DNA of 64,000 bases, taken from Lytechinus variegatus (taxonomy: Eukaryota; Echinodermata; Echinoidea; Temnopleuroida; Toxopneustidae). The stretch lies in contig NC_054751.1 of the NCBI RefSeq assembly GCF_018143015.1, forward strand, positions 25,836,783 through 25,900,782, read 5' to 3'. The notes beneath the pieces are model-generated. The model searched no databases and was not told where the DNA came from. It worked only from the letters and a program-made list of their open reading frames with translations. Below, piece by piece: positions 13,570 to 24,088 of the stretch (position 1 is its first letter; each line of letters begins with the position of its first letter). The position numbers and the translations under genes were made by a program.

Positions 13570-14890
13570 GGTTAGTACGTTCATGATTATTTCGTTTTAT
13601 TAAAAATACAATATTTTGAAACTCCACAAAGCAGTGTTGATTTTTATCACGTAGAGGTTAAGATAAATAAGTTATTCCTAGATTTCAAACACAGGGTCTT
13701 TTTGTGTTAGACATTGACAGATTTGCATAGCCTAAACGAATTGGAGGAAAAGGAAATATTTTATGTTTTAACAGCCTTATTAGGTTTAATCGCAAATGCA
13801 AGATATTCTATTAAAATACCTTTTTTCTTAACATGGTGAAAGTCAATTGGATATAGGCCTACTGAGGCAAATGAAAAAAAGAAAGATAGACCTATGACAT
13901 ATATGGGTTGCTGCATTTCTGGGGGTAGCGTGTGTGTGTGGTTTTTTTTTTCTTCTTCTTCTTCTGAGGCATTGATAGGTGTTTTAGTAGAAAAAATATT
14001 CTCTGGGGGTTTGGGAAGATTATTTAAAGGAAAAGGGATTATAGAAAATCAGAGATGGTTTAAAGTAAGAAATGTGATGTCTAAGAGAAAAGAAAGGGGG
14101 AAAGTGAAAATCTCGGCCCTCTTCAAATCACGCTCACGAGAAATTGGTCCATTTCCTGCCCGGTTGTAAGAGCAGCACCGGTCTTCCGCTCCCTCGCTCC
14201 CCGCAGAGGTTGGGTATCGCATTGCAAACGCCGCCGCCTCGCCCAAGTGGTCCGAGTAAAGACCCCCGGTTGGGCCCCCATAGCTGGTGGGGAAAGCGAT
14301 CGCCTCGGCTGCGGCGTCAATTTTCTCGCTTCTTATGAGCTTCCTCAATTTACGAGGGGACACTCTCTGGAATCCTACCCAAATAACGCTTCTCTCTTCC
14401 ACCACCCCTCGAAATTGCTTGTCCACAAAAGTCTGAAAACAAAATGCGAGGACGGGAGATTATCTCAATGACATTCGACGTAATACTGTGGTAATCTTGG
14501 GTTTTCGGCGAAGTACTTGCTTCCGAGATTCCTTGCTTGCGAGCACTCATGTTTCGAGAAGTCGCCATCATGCTCGCTTGCGAATTCGTGTTGGGTGACA
14601 TGATTAGATAGAGTCACACACAAAGCTATCAAATGCCCTCGTCTTGTATGTAAGCATTTAAAGATGTAGGTAAATGCGTTATTCGGAACATGTAAGGTTT
14701 TAATAAATAAATGGTCCGAGATTGAAAAAGTGGGGTTCAATGAACTTTGAAAAGTTTTCCAGACCACAGGCCCATAAAGTTCATAGGGTTTGTCTACATC
14801 TTAAGTAGATAGCTACCACCTTGGTAACAGAAAACTCTATTCCAGTCGGGATTCCAATGAGAGATGAAGGTGGTTAGATAGAAAGATTGG
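13570..14890. other. Gene-free stretch with a CpG-rich patch
   Basis: About 14105-14340 is clearly richer in CpG than its surroundings and has overlapping open frames on both strands, but no splice-consistent exon or recognisable protein. It could be a promoter/CpG patch or an old repeat. Confidence 0.35.
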
Positions 14891-14892
14891 TT

Positions 14893-15690
14893 TTAGAAGT
14901 AATAGTGGTGGTGATGGTAGGCATTATAGTTGTGACGTATGGTATATAGCTTTGATGATGGTGGCGGCGATGATTGTGGGGTGACGACGATGGGGAGGAG
15001 GATCGTGATAATGACGATGAGTAAAATAGGGGGAGAAAGATTATGATGAGGAGGACGAGGATTTGATAATGATAGTGATGATGATGATACTGGTGATGGT
15101 GGTGGTGGTGATGATGAAGATGATGATGGTAATGATGAGGAGGGGAACAAGAGGATAATGATGATGATGACGATGGTGGTGATGATGATGACGATGGTGA
15201 TGACGATGATGATGGTGGTGATGGTGCTGGTGATGATGAGGATGATGAAGATGATGATGATGATGATGGTGATGACGATGATGATGGTGGTAGTGATAGC
15301 GATGATGGTGGTGGTGATGATGATGATGATGGTGGTGATAACCTGGCGCGTATACTTTATTCTTTAAAAGCACTGAGCGAGCGAAGCCATGGAGAATTCT
15401 TTGGTGACGAATAAGTGGTAGTCCTTATTTTTTGTTATAGGGATGATGAATGGTGGCAGAAGTGTTAGTGGTGATGGTGACATATTGAGGAGAAGGGGAT
15501 GAAGACGATGATAATGATGACAACGACGATGATGACGATGATGATGATGATGAAGTGGATGTCTCTTCAATATGGATGCTAATGATGGTGGTAGTGGTGA
15601 TGGTACTGTAGATGAGGATAAAGATGATGATAACGATCATCATCTTCATCATGGTGATGATGGTGGCGGTGGTGATAGAAGTAGTGGTGA
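14893..15690. repeat. Long (GAT)n/(GGT)n microsatellite region
   Basis: Dense GATGAT, GGTGAT and GACGAT trinucleotides, most continuous at 15060-15345. On the minus strand it gives artefactual His-rich frames. Confidence 0.9.
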
Positions 15691-16389
15691 TTGTGACATA
15701 GAACGAGGAAGATAAAGATTATAATGGACGTGGTAGTCGCTGTGATAAAGCTATTTGGTGGTGGTGATTGTAGGGATATTTTGATAGTTGTAGTGTTTTC
15801 TTTTCTTTTTGCTGGTCCTATAATGTTGATGGTGGTTGTGTTGTGGCATACAATTTCTGGTTGATTGTTACGAGTGATGCGATGAAAGCCTATATAATTA
15901 TATTGACTATTAACGATTACTGTAGTATGAGGTATAGTAGAAGTGGTAGTGGTCATGATAGTGGTGGTGTGCTAGATATGTGTTTTGAGAAACGTTACTA
16001 GTCGCAAGATATTTAGCACTCTGCTTTACTTAAGAAGATGCCTATAAAGGAAAATATTTAGAAGTGTGCATGTTTTCATTACAACTAAGTTCAGTGTAAA
16101 TGTTTTGTAAATAATAACTTTTTTTGTAAAAATTGTAAATATATTCGCCAACATAATCAATGATTCACTAGCAAAATGGATACAAGCAAAATTGATACTT
16201 AACATCAATGTTGATTAAGTGTGAGTCTACTAAATCTACATGATTTTACTAGGGACTAACCAGGGCCCTGGAAACGTATTTTTCAAGGGGGCGCTGGTTT
16301 CATTTTTTTTAAGATTTCACTACAAAATGAAGGTCATTTTGGTCACGGGAAGTTTAGAAGTTTGACAAACAAAAAAGAAAAGAAAAAAA

Positions 16390-16640
16390 AGGTTTTTAAT
16401 ACCTATTTATTTATTTTGTTTTATTCACCCAGGGTAGTCTCTTCAGTACAAAACTGCTTTACAAGAGAGCCCTGTTAAAATACAATCATATTACAATAAT
16501 ATACAATGTAAAAAAAGAATAAATCATTACATACAACATACAGAGAAAGCAACTATAAAACCAGAAAACAACAACAAACAACACCATCATAATAAACAGA
16601 AATACTTGAAAATAGAGTAATATAATAAAATCAGTGGCGG
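16390..16640 (-). mobile_element. LINE 3'-end-like fragment
   Basis: Read on the minus strand, AGGGCTCTCTTGTAAAGCAG is followed by CCTGGGTGAATAAAAC and an AAATAAATAAATA tail, the pattern of CR1-like LINE 3' UTRs. No reverse transcriptase coding remains. Confidence 0.45.
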
Positions 16641-17651
16641 ATGAAGACAAATACCAGCAGCTGCCAAGTAACGTCATTAAACAATACAAAAGTGAAAGTC
16701 ATTTTGGCTAAATTTCCGCTATTTAGCATACCTACCAGTTTTCAAGGGGTGCTACATGTGGTGAATAAAACACGCAGCAACCCTTCCCCGGTAAATCTTG
16801 GGGATGCTTCAGCACCCGAGCTTCCCAAGACCATGGACCTATATAGGTCCATGCCAGGACCAAGGGCCAAAGTCGCTCAGCGTGTCACTATTTTCAATAT
16901 TTTGTTGGTTGAAATAACCAAATACTAAACATAATGCTAAAATGATACCATGTCTCTGAAATTTCTAACAAAACTTATTTTCACTTCAATTCAATATTAT
17001 CGTGGTAGACATGCTGGTATACACGTGGTATATCGGCGATGAGAATTTCTAGTTTGAGGGGCCGCCTGGCGGTTTGGGAAAAAAAATCGAGGGGGTGACT
17101 ATAATGCAAAACAAATCACAAGCAGACGATCATGTTCGATAGCTTATTGTCTAGGATTCAATTTTGATTTATTCGTTAAGTAGAAAATTACATAATGCAC
17201 ATAAAAATATATCAAGTACTTTAATTACCAACATGATTCCTAAGTACAAGCAGAGTTTCTCAATGAAATATAGGAACCAAACAAAATTAGCAGGTACATT
17301 ACTATATTTTCATTGCAATATATATATTTTAAAAATCCAAGCACACAAATCATTGTCAGATTGTGACATCGTATTATTTTCTTTTTTTCTATTTGTAATT
17401 GGGCTGGATAATAATCTGTTCTTTTTATTCCAGAGAAGAAAGATATCACAAAATGAATAATTTTTAGTCAGGTGATATTATAATTAACCTTCTAACCTTT
17501 ATGGATGATTCGATTGTAGTCATAAAAATCTTGTCTATTTGTATCAATTGCATTTTAACTCTTGTTTATTGAATAATTATAATTATATACAGTTCTTGTA
17601 TAACGCATTCCACAATTATGAATAATGTCTCTATGCGCTTCCAAAGGACTT

Positions 17652-18152
17652 AAAGGGGAAGTTCACCCTGAAGAAAACTTTGTTGTAAAAATAGCAGAAA
17701 AAATAGTAAAAAATATTGGTGAAGGTTTGAGGAAAATCCGTTAAAGAGTAAGAAAGTTATTAGAGTTCAAAATTTTGGATTTGTGACGTCATAAACGAGC
17801 AGCTGCCTCATGTGTTATGTAATATAAAATGTATGAATTTCAAATTTGGTATGGTTCCTGATGACTTAATTTTGTTTTCTTTTCATGATCGGGTGTGAAA
17901 CGATTTGTCTATTGATATACAAAAGATACAGTGAAAACCATTTTCAATTTTCTGAGAAAATGACATTTCATTGATTTTTTACCATTCGCTATGTAGGGAT
18001 GCTGCTCACATATGACGTCACAAATCAAATAATTGAAATAATAATAACTTTTTAATTATTTGATGATTTTTTCTCAAACCTTCGGCAATATTTTTTATTA
18101 TTTTTTCTGCTATTTTTACAATAAATTTTTGTCAGGGTGAACTTCCCCTTTT
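17652..18152. mobile_element. MITE with about 150-bp terminal inverted repeats
   Basis: The left end AAAGGGGAAGTTCACCCTGA is matched inverted by TCAGGGTGAACTTCCCCTTT at the right. The similarity continues inward through TTGTAAAAATAGCAGAAAAA and GGATTTGTGACGTCATA-like segments. No coding. A degraded relative lies at 55078-55445. Confidence 0.88.
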
Positions 18153-18179
18153 TATATTATTACACCAGCTGTAGCTTGG

Positions 18180-18372
18180 CAGCCGTAATACTAAGATTAC
18201 ACTGCAAACAAATTTCAAGGCATAAGTTCCTGCCAGGTACATCACCTCGCCTGGGTTGAGTGCAGCACAATGTGGATAAATTTCTTGCCAAAGGAAATTA
18301 CGCCATGGCTGGGGTTCGAACCAACGATCCTCTGTTTCAAAGTCCGGAGACTAATCCACTGGACGAGAACAC
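18180..18372 (-). mobile_element. tRNA-derived SINE
   Basis: On the minus strand a tRNA-like head has CAGTGGATTAGTCTCCGGAC (A-box region) and B box GGTTCGAACCCC near 18311-18322. It is followed by a SINE body containing TTGGCAAGAAATTTATCCAC and CAACCCAGGCGAGGTGATG, shared with the 56640 fragment. Confidence 0.75.
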
Positions 18373-21105
18373 CCCACTATCTACTTTGAGAAAATGTCCG
18401 ATTGTTATATATGGCTTAGACATTTTTTCATTAATGTAGGCGCTGTGAATTGTGAAAACAGCTTGAATCATAATTGCAATGGCGCTTAAAAATGACTGCA
18501 TGCTTACCGTCAGAAAGTGGAGGGCATACATTATTAGTGGGATATAATTGAGCACAAGGGACTACCAAGAACAAAGAAAATTTCAAAATTATGAAAAAGT
18601 TGAGGGGAAAGTATAATCATAAATACGCAATTGTGACGCACAGCTGCACGTGCATAAATCATGATGTTACTATAGCCAAAGCTCTCTATCGTCATAATCA
18701 GTTTTAAGAAGAAAAAAAAATATTCAGTAAATGATGTAAACGTTTGACAAAGACTCTGCACGCTTTATGATTATCATTTTTTATTCCTCAAAATGTTTAA
18801 CTGGAATTCTGATCATTTTAGCAAAATGTAATTACCAGAGTACGGGGAGAATTCATTAACCAGTAAATTTACATAATATCTACAAAATGCACGCCTCGTC
18901 TAGTCTTTTTTTTTGACAAGCTTTATGTATTATGTAACATATGTTACCCAACCTCGCTTGACTCCGAGTGGCTCGAGGAAGTCAAGTCTGAACTTTTGGG
19001 GAGAACAGGAAAGCGAGAGAGCGTTATGAAATTTTCATCATCCGATAAACATGTTATCAATCCGCCCAAATCAAATAACGACGCACTCGACATTCATAAA
19101 GCGTGCCAATGCATCTCGAGGTGGAAGCGTTAAAAAGCTTTCCGGGGGTTTTGCAGATAGAGAAGCGAGTCTGTCTGATTTTTATATCACTCGTGTCTTC
19201 GCGCTTTTTTTTCATTTCTCCTCTTTCTTTCCGCTAAAACGCACGATGTCTAACGGTTTCCGAGCGGGATTGGCGCCCGGGCAGTCCCGCTTAATCCCTA
19301 GGTGCAAGGGTGAGGGCTGGGGAAATAGATAGAGGAATTAGAGAGGTAGGAAAACGGAAAAGAAGCCCGGGGCTAGGATTGACTTCTATTTGCATTCGTT
19401 TGCTCTCTTTTCTTTTAAAACACTTAATTAAGCCTATATAGTTTGAAATCAGCCACGAGTGTAAACTATATGCACAGACCGGTTTCAAACACTTATACAT
19501 GTAGAACTATTTAAAAAAAATCTTTGGACATATACAGTGGCCACGGAAGCGGAGGAGGGGGGGGGGGTGAGGTGACGGGCTTTAGCCCCCCTTTTATAAA
19601 TAAACGTAAGCCTATAAAACGAATTAAAATGACAATCATTTGTGTTTTTGAATGGTTAGCCCCCCACCCTTCAAAACCGCTCTGACACCCCTGAATTTAA
19701 TACTTATCTGCCTTTTACTGCCACATGAACTGAAAGCGTAATAAAGGTGGTCGTATAGGGAGATGGGGGGGGGCATTGAATTTTCTCGACCCAACATCTT
19801 TTTCGCTATTTCATTGTAATTTATTCCTCTCCATTTCATAGAAAGGATAAAACCCAATAAGCCCATACACTGATTTTTTTTGTATATAAATATAGTATGT
19901 GTCAGTAGCCCCCCCCCCCCATAGCCCTCTAAAATTTCCCAGGGCTTTTTTTTCGTTTGAATTACAAAGATGACGGCGTTCGAAGTTCATATGTCAACAT
20001 CTGACTGTATAGCGGATTAACATGTAATTGCACTTTTTGGCGATAGGCACACAGGCATGATAATATGGGGGGATCGGATTAAAGGCATTTTCACGTTGGC
20101 GAATAGAGATTAATTTCATTACTTCCTTGTCGAGCTATATAGGCTGTTTACTCTCGGCAGCTACAGCCCCCGGTTTCTGCTCAATACCATTCACCATCAT
20201 TCTCATCTTCCACGAGAAACGGGGCAGTCTTTCAATCTAGCAAGCAGTATGCTTCAATCTCAAACATGTACTGTGCTAGAAATAAGGCACTGGAAAATTT
20301 TACACCCTAATTGTCAGAACAGAAGTATAGTTTCTGGACAGTGTCTTGTGCGATTCTAAGAGGAATAATCTAACAAACCAAAGCAACCATGAATTTTATT
20401 AAATTGGCATTTAATTTTTCATTCCTTTACTTCCAAATAATATAGAGGCAGGGAAATTCATCGGAAAATATTACTTTTCCCCTTTTTTGCTTTTCTCCCT
20501 TTTTTCTCTCTTGCTCGTCGGGCACCCCCCCCCCCCCACCTCTTTATATGTCACTGGAGATTCCTATATAAAAGCATGGGCCAATGAGGGAACTCGGAAA
20601 AGAAAAATGAAAGTCGCCAGTGGGTGTAGATTTGTAAAAAAATGTATATATGAAAGATCTGTCAACATTTTCCTCTTAGAATATCTGACAACTAAAAATC
20701 ATCAGTTTTAGAGACATCTCCCTGGATGTGTAAGGTGCCCAGTAATATCCAATCGAGATACTGGATCGTTTTAACAAGCATGTAAAAAAATATATATACT
20801 TCTACAGGAAATCCACCATTCCAACTGCCTAAACGGATGGATTTTATGGAACAAGGTTCCAATTATTTCGTAGCCTGTAGTGATTGCTCGTCTATTATCA
20901 TCAGTAGCGTAAGCAGAATTTAAAAAGGGGGGGTATAGGGTTCGAGTTAAATGAAAATCTGACAAGCCAAAAAGGGTGGGGGGGTAACACCAAGAGATAA
21001 AATCGATATTTACAATCGATTGCAACTTTTTATACAAGGTTTACCATAGGCCTACAGTTACAACATTGCATGGAATATGAATTGAATATAAAATTTCATG
21101 TAACT
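18373..21105. other. Gene-free stretch
   Basis: No exon or RNA gene is visible. It has several poly-C/poly-G runs (19557-19567, 19911-19920, 20525-20537) next to AGCCCCCC-type sequence and transposon-end-like CAGTGGCCACGGAAGCGGAG at 19536, which suggests eroded members of the 'GGCGG' transposon group. Confidence 0.4.
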
Positions 21106-21247
21106 GGGGTCCGTTTCATAAAGGACTGGTGATCTTTTCTTGTGGGAAATTATATTCACCATTAAATCTTCATTGGTGATTATTTTGTGCGCAAGAAAGG
21201 TTCACCAATCGTTCTTACCTTACGAGCAGCATTATGAAACACCCACC
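21106..21247. mobile_element. Short palindromic MITE
   Basis: The left end GGGGTCCGTTTCATAAAGG and the right end TTATGAAACACCCACC are inverted partners, and interior segments (GGTGATCTT, TTGTGCGCAAGAAAGGTTCACC) also pair. About 140 bp, noncoding. Confidence 0.6.
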
Positions 21248-23859
21248 AGGTTCCAGCAATTTCCCATCACACTGAATTCCTACAGAACAGTCACACATAC
21301 TGAGTTTTCACAACACTCCCTTCATCTAATAAGGTGTTACAAGAAACTTGTGATTGATCTCAAGTCAACTTCAGCTTCCAAAGTCAATTGAAAGTCCTGC
21401 CTTTCATCACAAATTTGCAATTGATTGATGGCCTGCTTCTTGCATCAACAAATCTAAACTGATTTTGCTTTAGTTGAAATTGATCTTTCAATAATTTGCA
21501 TCATTGACTGTACAATTGATTGCAAATATTTTCTTGCAACTCCCCTAAGACATACGACAAAACGAGGGGAAAAAAATGAAAGCTTAGATCACCAATGGAG
21601 GTTTACAGTGAAATTTACTACATCAACAAAAAAAGAAAACATACACACACACGTTGAACAATGAAAGAAAAAAAGAAAAGCAAAAGGAACATAAAATACA
21701 GTATTTACAATTTCACAATAACACTGTAAAACCATCAGACAAAATCATGACATATTTTTGTTTATTTACAGGGGTTTGGGGGTATTGAATCGTACTCCTT
21801 TTTTGTATTGTGGTGCACAGTCAAGTCAACAGACATGTACTGTGGTTCTTGCCGACAGTTATCCTTGTATACACGTAGAAAAAAGTGTCCCTCTTTGCAC
21901 CTGGAAATGCAAGTTAGCACCCTAAAAGATGCAAAAACTTCTTTGGATGCAAAGTTGCACCAAAGAATGAGCTCCCATTGTTGCATTTAAAGGGTGCAAA
22001 TTGATTTTCCCCCCTAAAATGTGTATACATTAAATAACAAAAAAGTAAGATATATGCAAACAAAACCTTAATAATTAATTAAACACTTTAAAATGCAACA
22101 TCTTAAAAAGGGCATTGACTTTCACACAAAACTTGATAAGAAAATCCCATATTAACATCTAAAATTTGGTCCCCAAGTGAATCTTGCCGAGTTTAAGCAT
22201 CTAAAATTTGGTCCTAAATTCCTCCATCACACAAAATGAGCTAGATACAGAATTTCAGTACAAAATGCATACATGTTAAAGAGTTCAGACTTTTTAACAT
22301 GAAAGCATATATACAAACTATAAAATCCATTTACACACCACTACAACACATTTACCATGCCCTCACCACGCAGACTAAATCATTTTTATACAACAATCTA
22401 CAGTCTGTACATACGTATGTATTTTCCCCTTCAATATCGGTACATTGCAAAAGCGCACAAACCCGAAACTCTGCATGTTCACCATACCTTTTAAGACCAA
22501 AACATCTGTCTTAATGCCACAACATTCAAATGTAGTAATGAAAACTCCAAGAGAGTAAATCAAGCTAGTGTATGGGGAGGTGTATAAGATACAAGAATGC
22601 ATATTGTTCAGGTAATTCATTATGTACAAAATTGAACTCACAGTGATTTTCTACTTCATTAAAATATATCCAACACACTCCTTTCTGAGATATTCCAAAA
22701 AAACTTTGAGCTCTATCTAAATCCTGACATGTCTCCTAAAATCAGAAACAAAATGCTAAGAGCATTGTTTTTTTATCTTAAAATCCTAAACATTTCAAAC
22801 TTGATTCCGTAAAATAAGAACATATTACAGAATACAGATCATTGCTTTTTTTCTTCAGAACAATATAGTTTGCAGGTTTTCCCTATTTTTTTTTTTAAAG
22901 TGAAAAAGTGCCTGAAAATTATGAAAAGGCCTGGAATGTTCATGGGGTGTTAATGTCTTCTTTCATCTATGTACATGTCACATATTGCCAGCACCCAATT
23001 GTCATAAAGACGAGGCACAATCATGGAATACAGAGAAAAGACTATATACATCACTCAGAATTCAAACAGCCATTGCATATATGTACAAAGATTATTTGCC
23101 TTTAGACGTAAAAAAGACGCCGTCAAATACCTTAAAATTCAACATCCGAGCTAGTCTGTAATAAATGCATTATGATGAATTCAATGAAATCATAAATTAA
23201 GCAAATATTTTTCGAAGGATAATCATGACTTTCAATTTTTATGCTTTTCAAAATTAAATCTTAAATTCTGATAAATGCTGAAATGGGAAAGTGCCATGAA
23301 TGGAAGTCACTTTTTTAAGGATCAAATCCACTGTATTTATATTTTCTATGTAAATCATGGTTGCTTGTAGTTTATTATACTAAGAGCTAAACAATTAAAT
23401 TGAACTGAAACTACATATAAATTGACACCAATATTCCATCAAATTCATTATTAACACCCTCTTCCACATTCTTGATTGTAAAGTAGATAAAAATATATCA
23501 GTCTTATGAAATAGACCGACAGTCAGCCAGGCTTCATCCATAATAATCATTAAATTTCGGCAAGTTGATTCACTGTTATGGTTCATTAAAAACACATCTG
23601 TACATGTATCAAAATATTAGTTACTTATGCCAGCAAACTATTCTATAAAAGCAGTTTTATGTACATTATATAATTTTGTTAAAATGCATGGTGAATGTCG
23701 TGCATATTATAACTCTCATGAGGTAGATATCGCACAAAGCCCACTTGTTATTGTTGGGGCATGAAGACCATTTTGTTGACTGCCATCCTGAATAAAGAAC
23801 ATTGTAACAAAAGTCCTTGTTTTGCAATGTGATTAATTCAATGTACATGGGGTTGACTC
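21248..23859. other. Downstream flank or extended 3' UTR of Ki-67
   Basis: AT-rich, no exon chain. Direct repeats of a CATCTAAAATTTGGTCC segment occur near 22157 and 22199. Several AATAAA matches on the minus strand would permit long 3' UTRs. Confidence 0.35.
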
Positions 23860-24088
23860 TTTATTACATGAGGCTGAGCAGTGTTTGAATAAAAATTAAA
23901 AATTCACTTTCACAGAAAGTTTTCAAAAATTCAAAACTTTTGTTTGTCTAAATTGTTACCATGAACTTGCTCATATACACTGATCCTTTGCCAACATTGG
24001 TTTCCAGATAAAATTCTACATATTATACAAGATATTTACAGATGAGAACAGATGAAAAATGGTACTGTCGTATTCTCTATTATATATT
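23860..24088 (-). promoter_or_regulatory. Ki-67 3' UTR with first AATAAA signal
   Basis: The first AATAAA on the minus strand after the stop is at 23860-23865 (TTTATT on the plus strand), about 225 nt downstream. Further AATAAA matches near 23375 and 21761 could serve longer transcripts. No coding sequence is visible here. Confidence 0.35.

Noticed and set aside
14049..14426. 125-residue minus-strand frame
   Set aside because: Open frames exist on both strands of a CpG-rich patch; no protein-like conservation signal I can see.
15041..15373. His-rich minus-strand frame and Met-rich plus-strand frame
   Set aside because: Translation of a GAT/GGT microsatellite; no splice or domain support.
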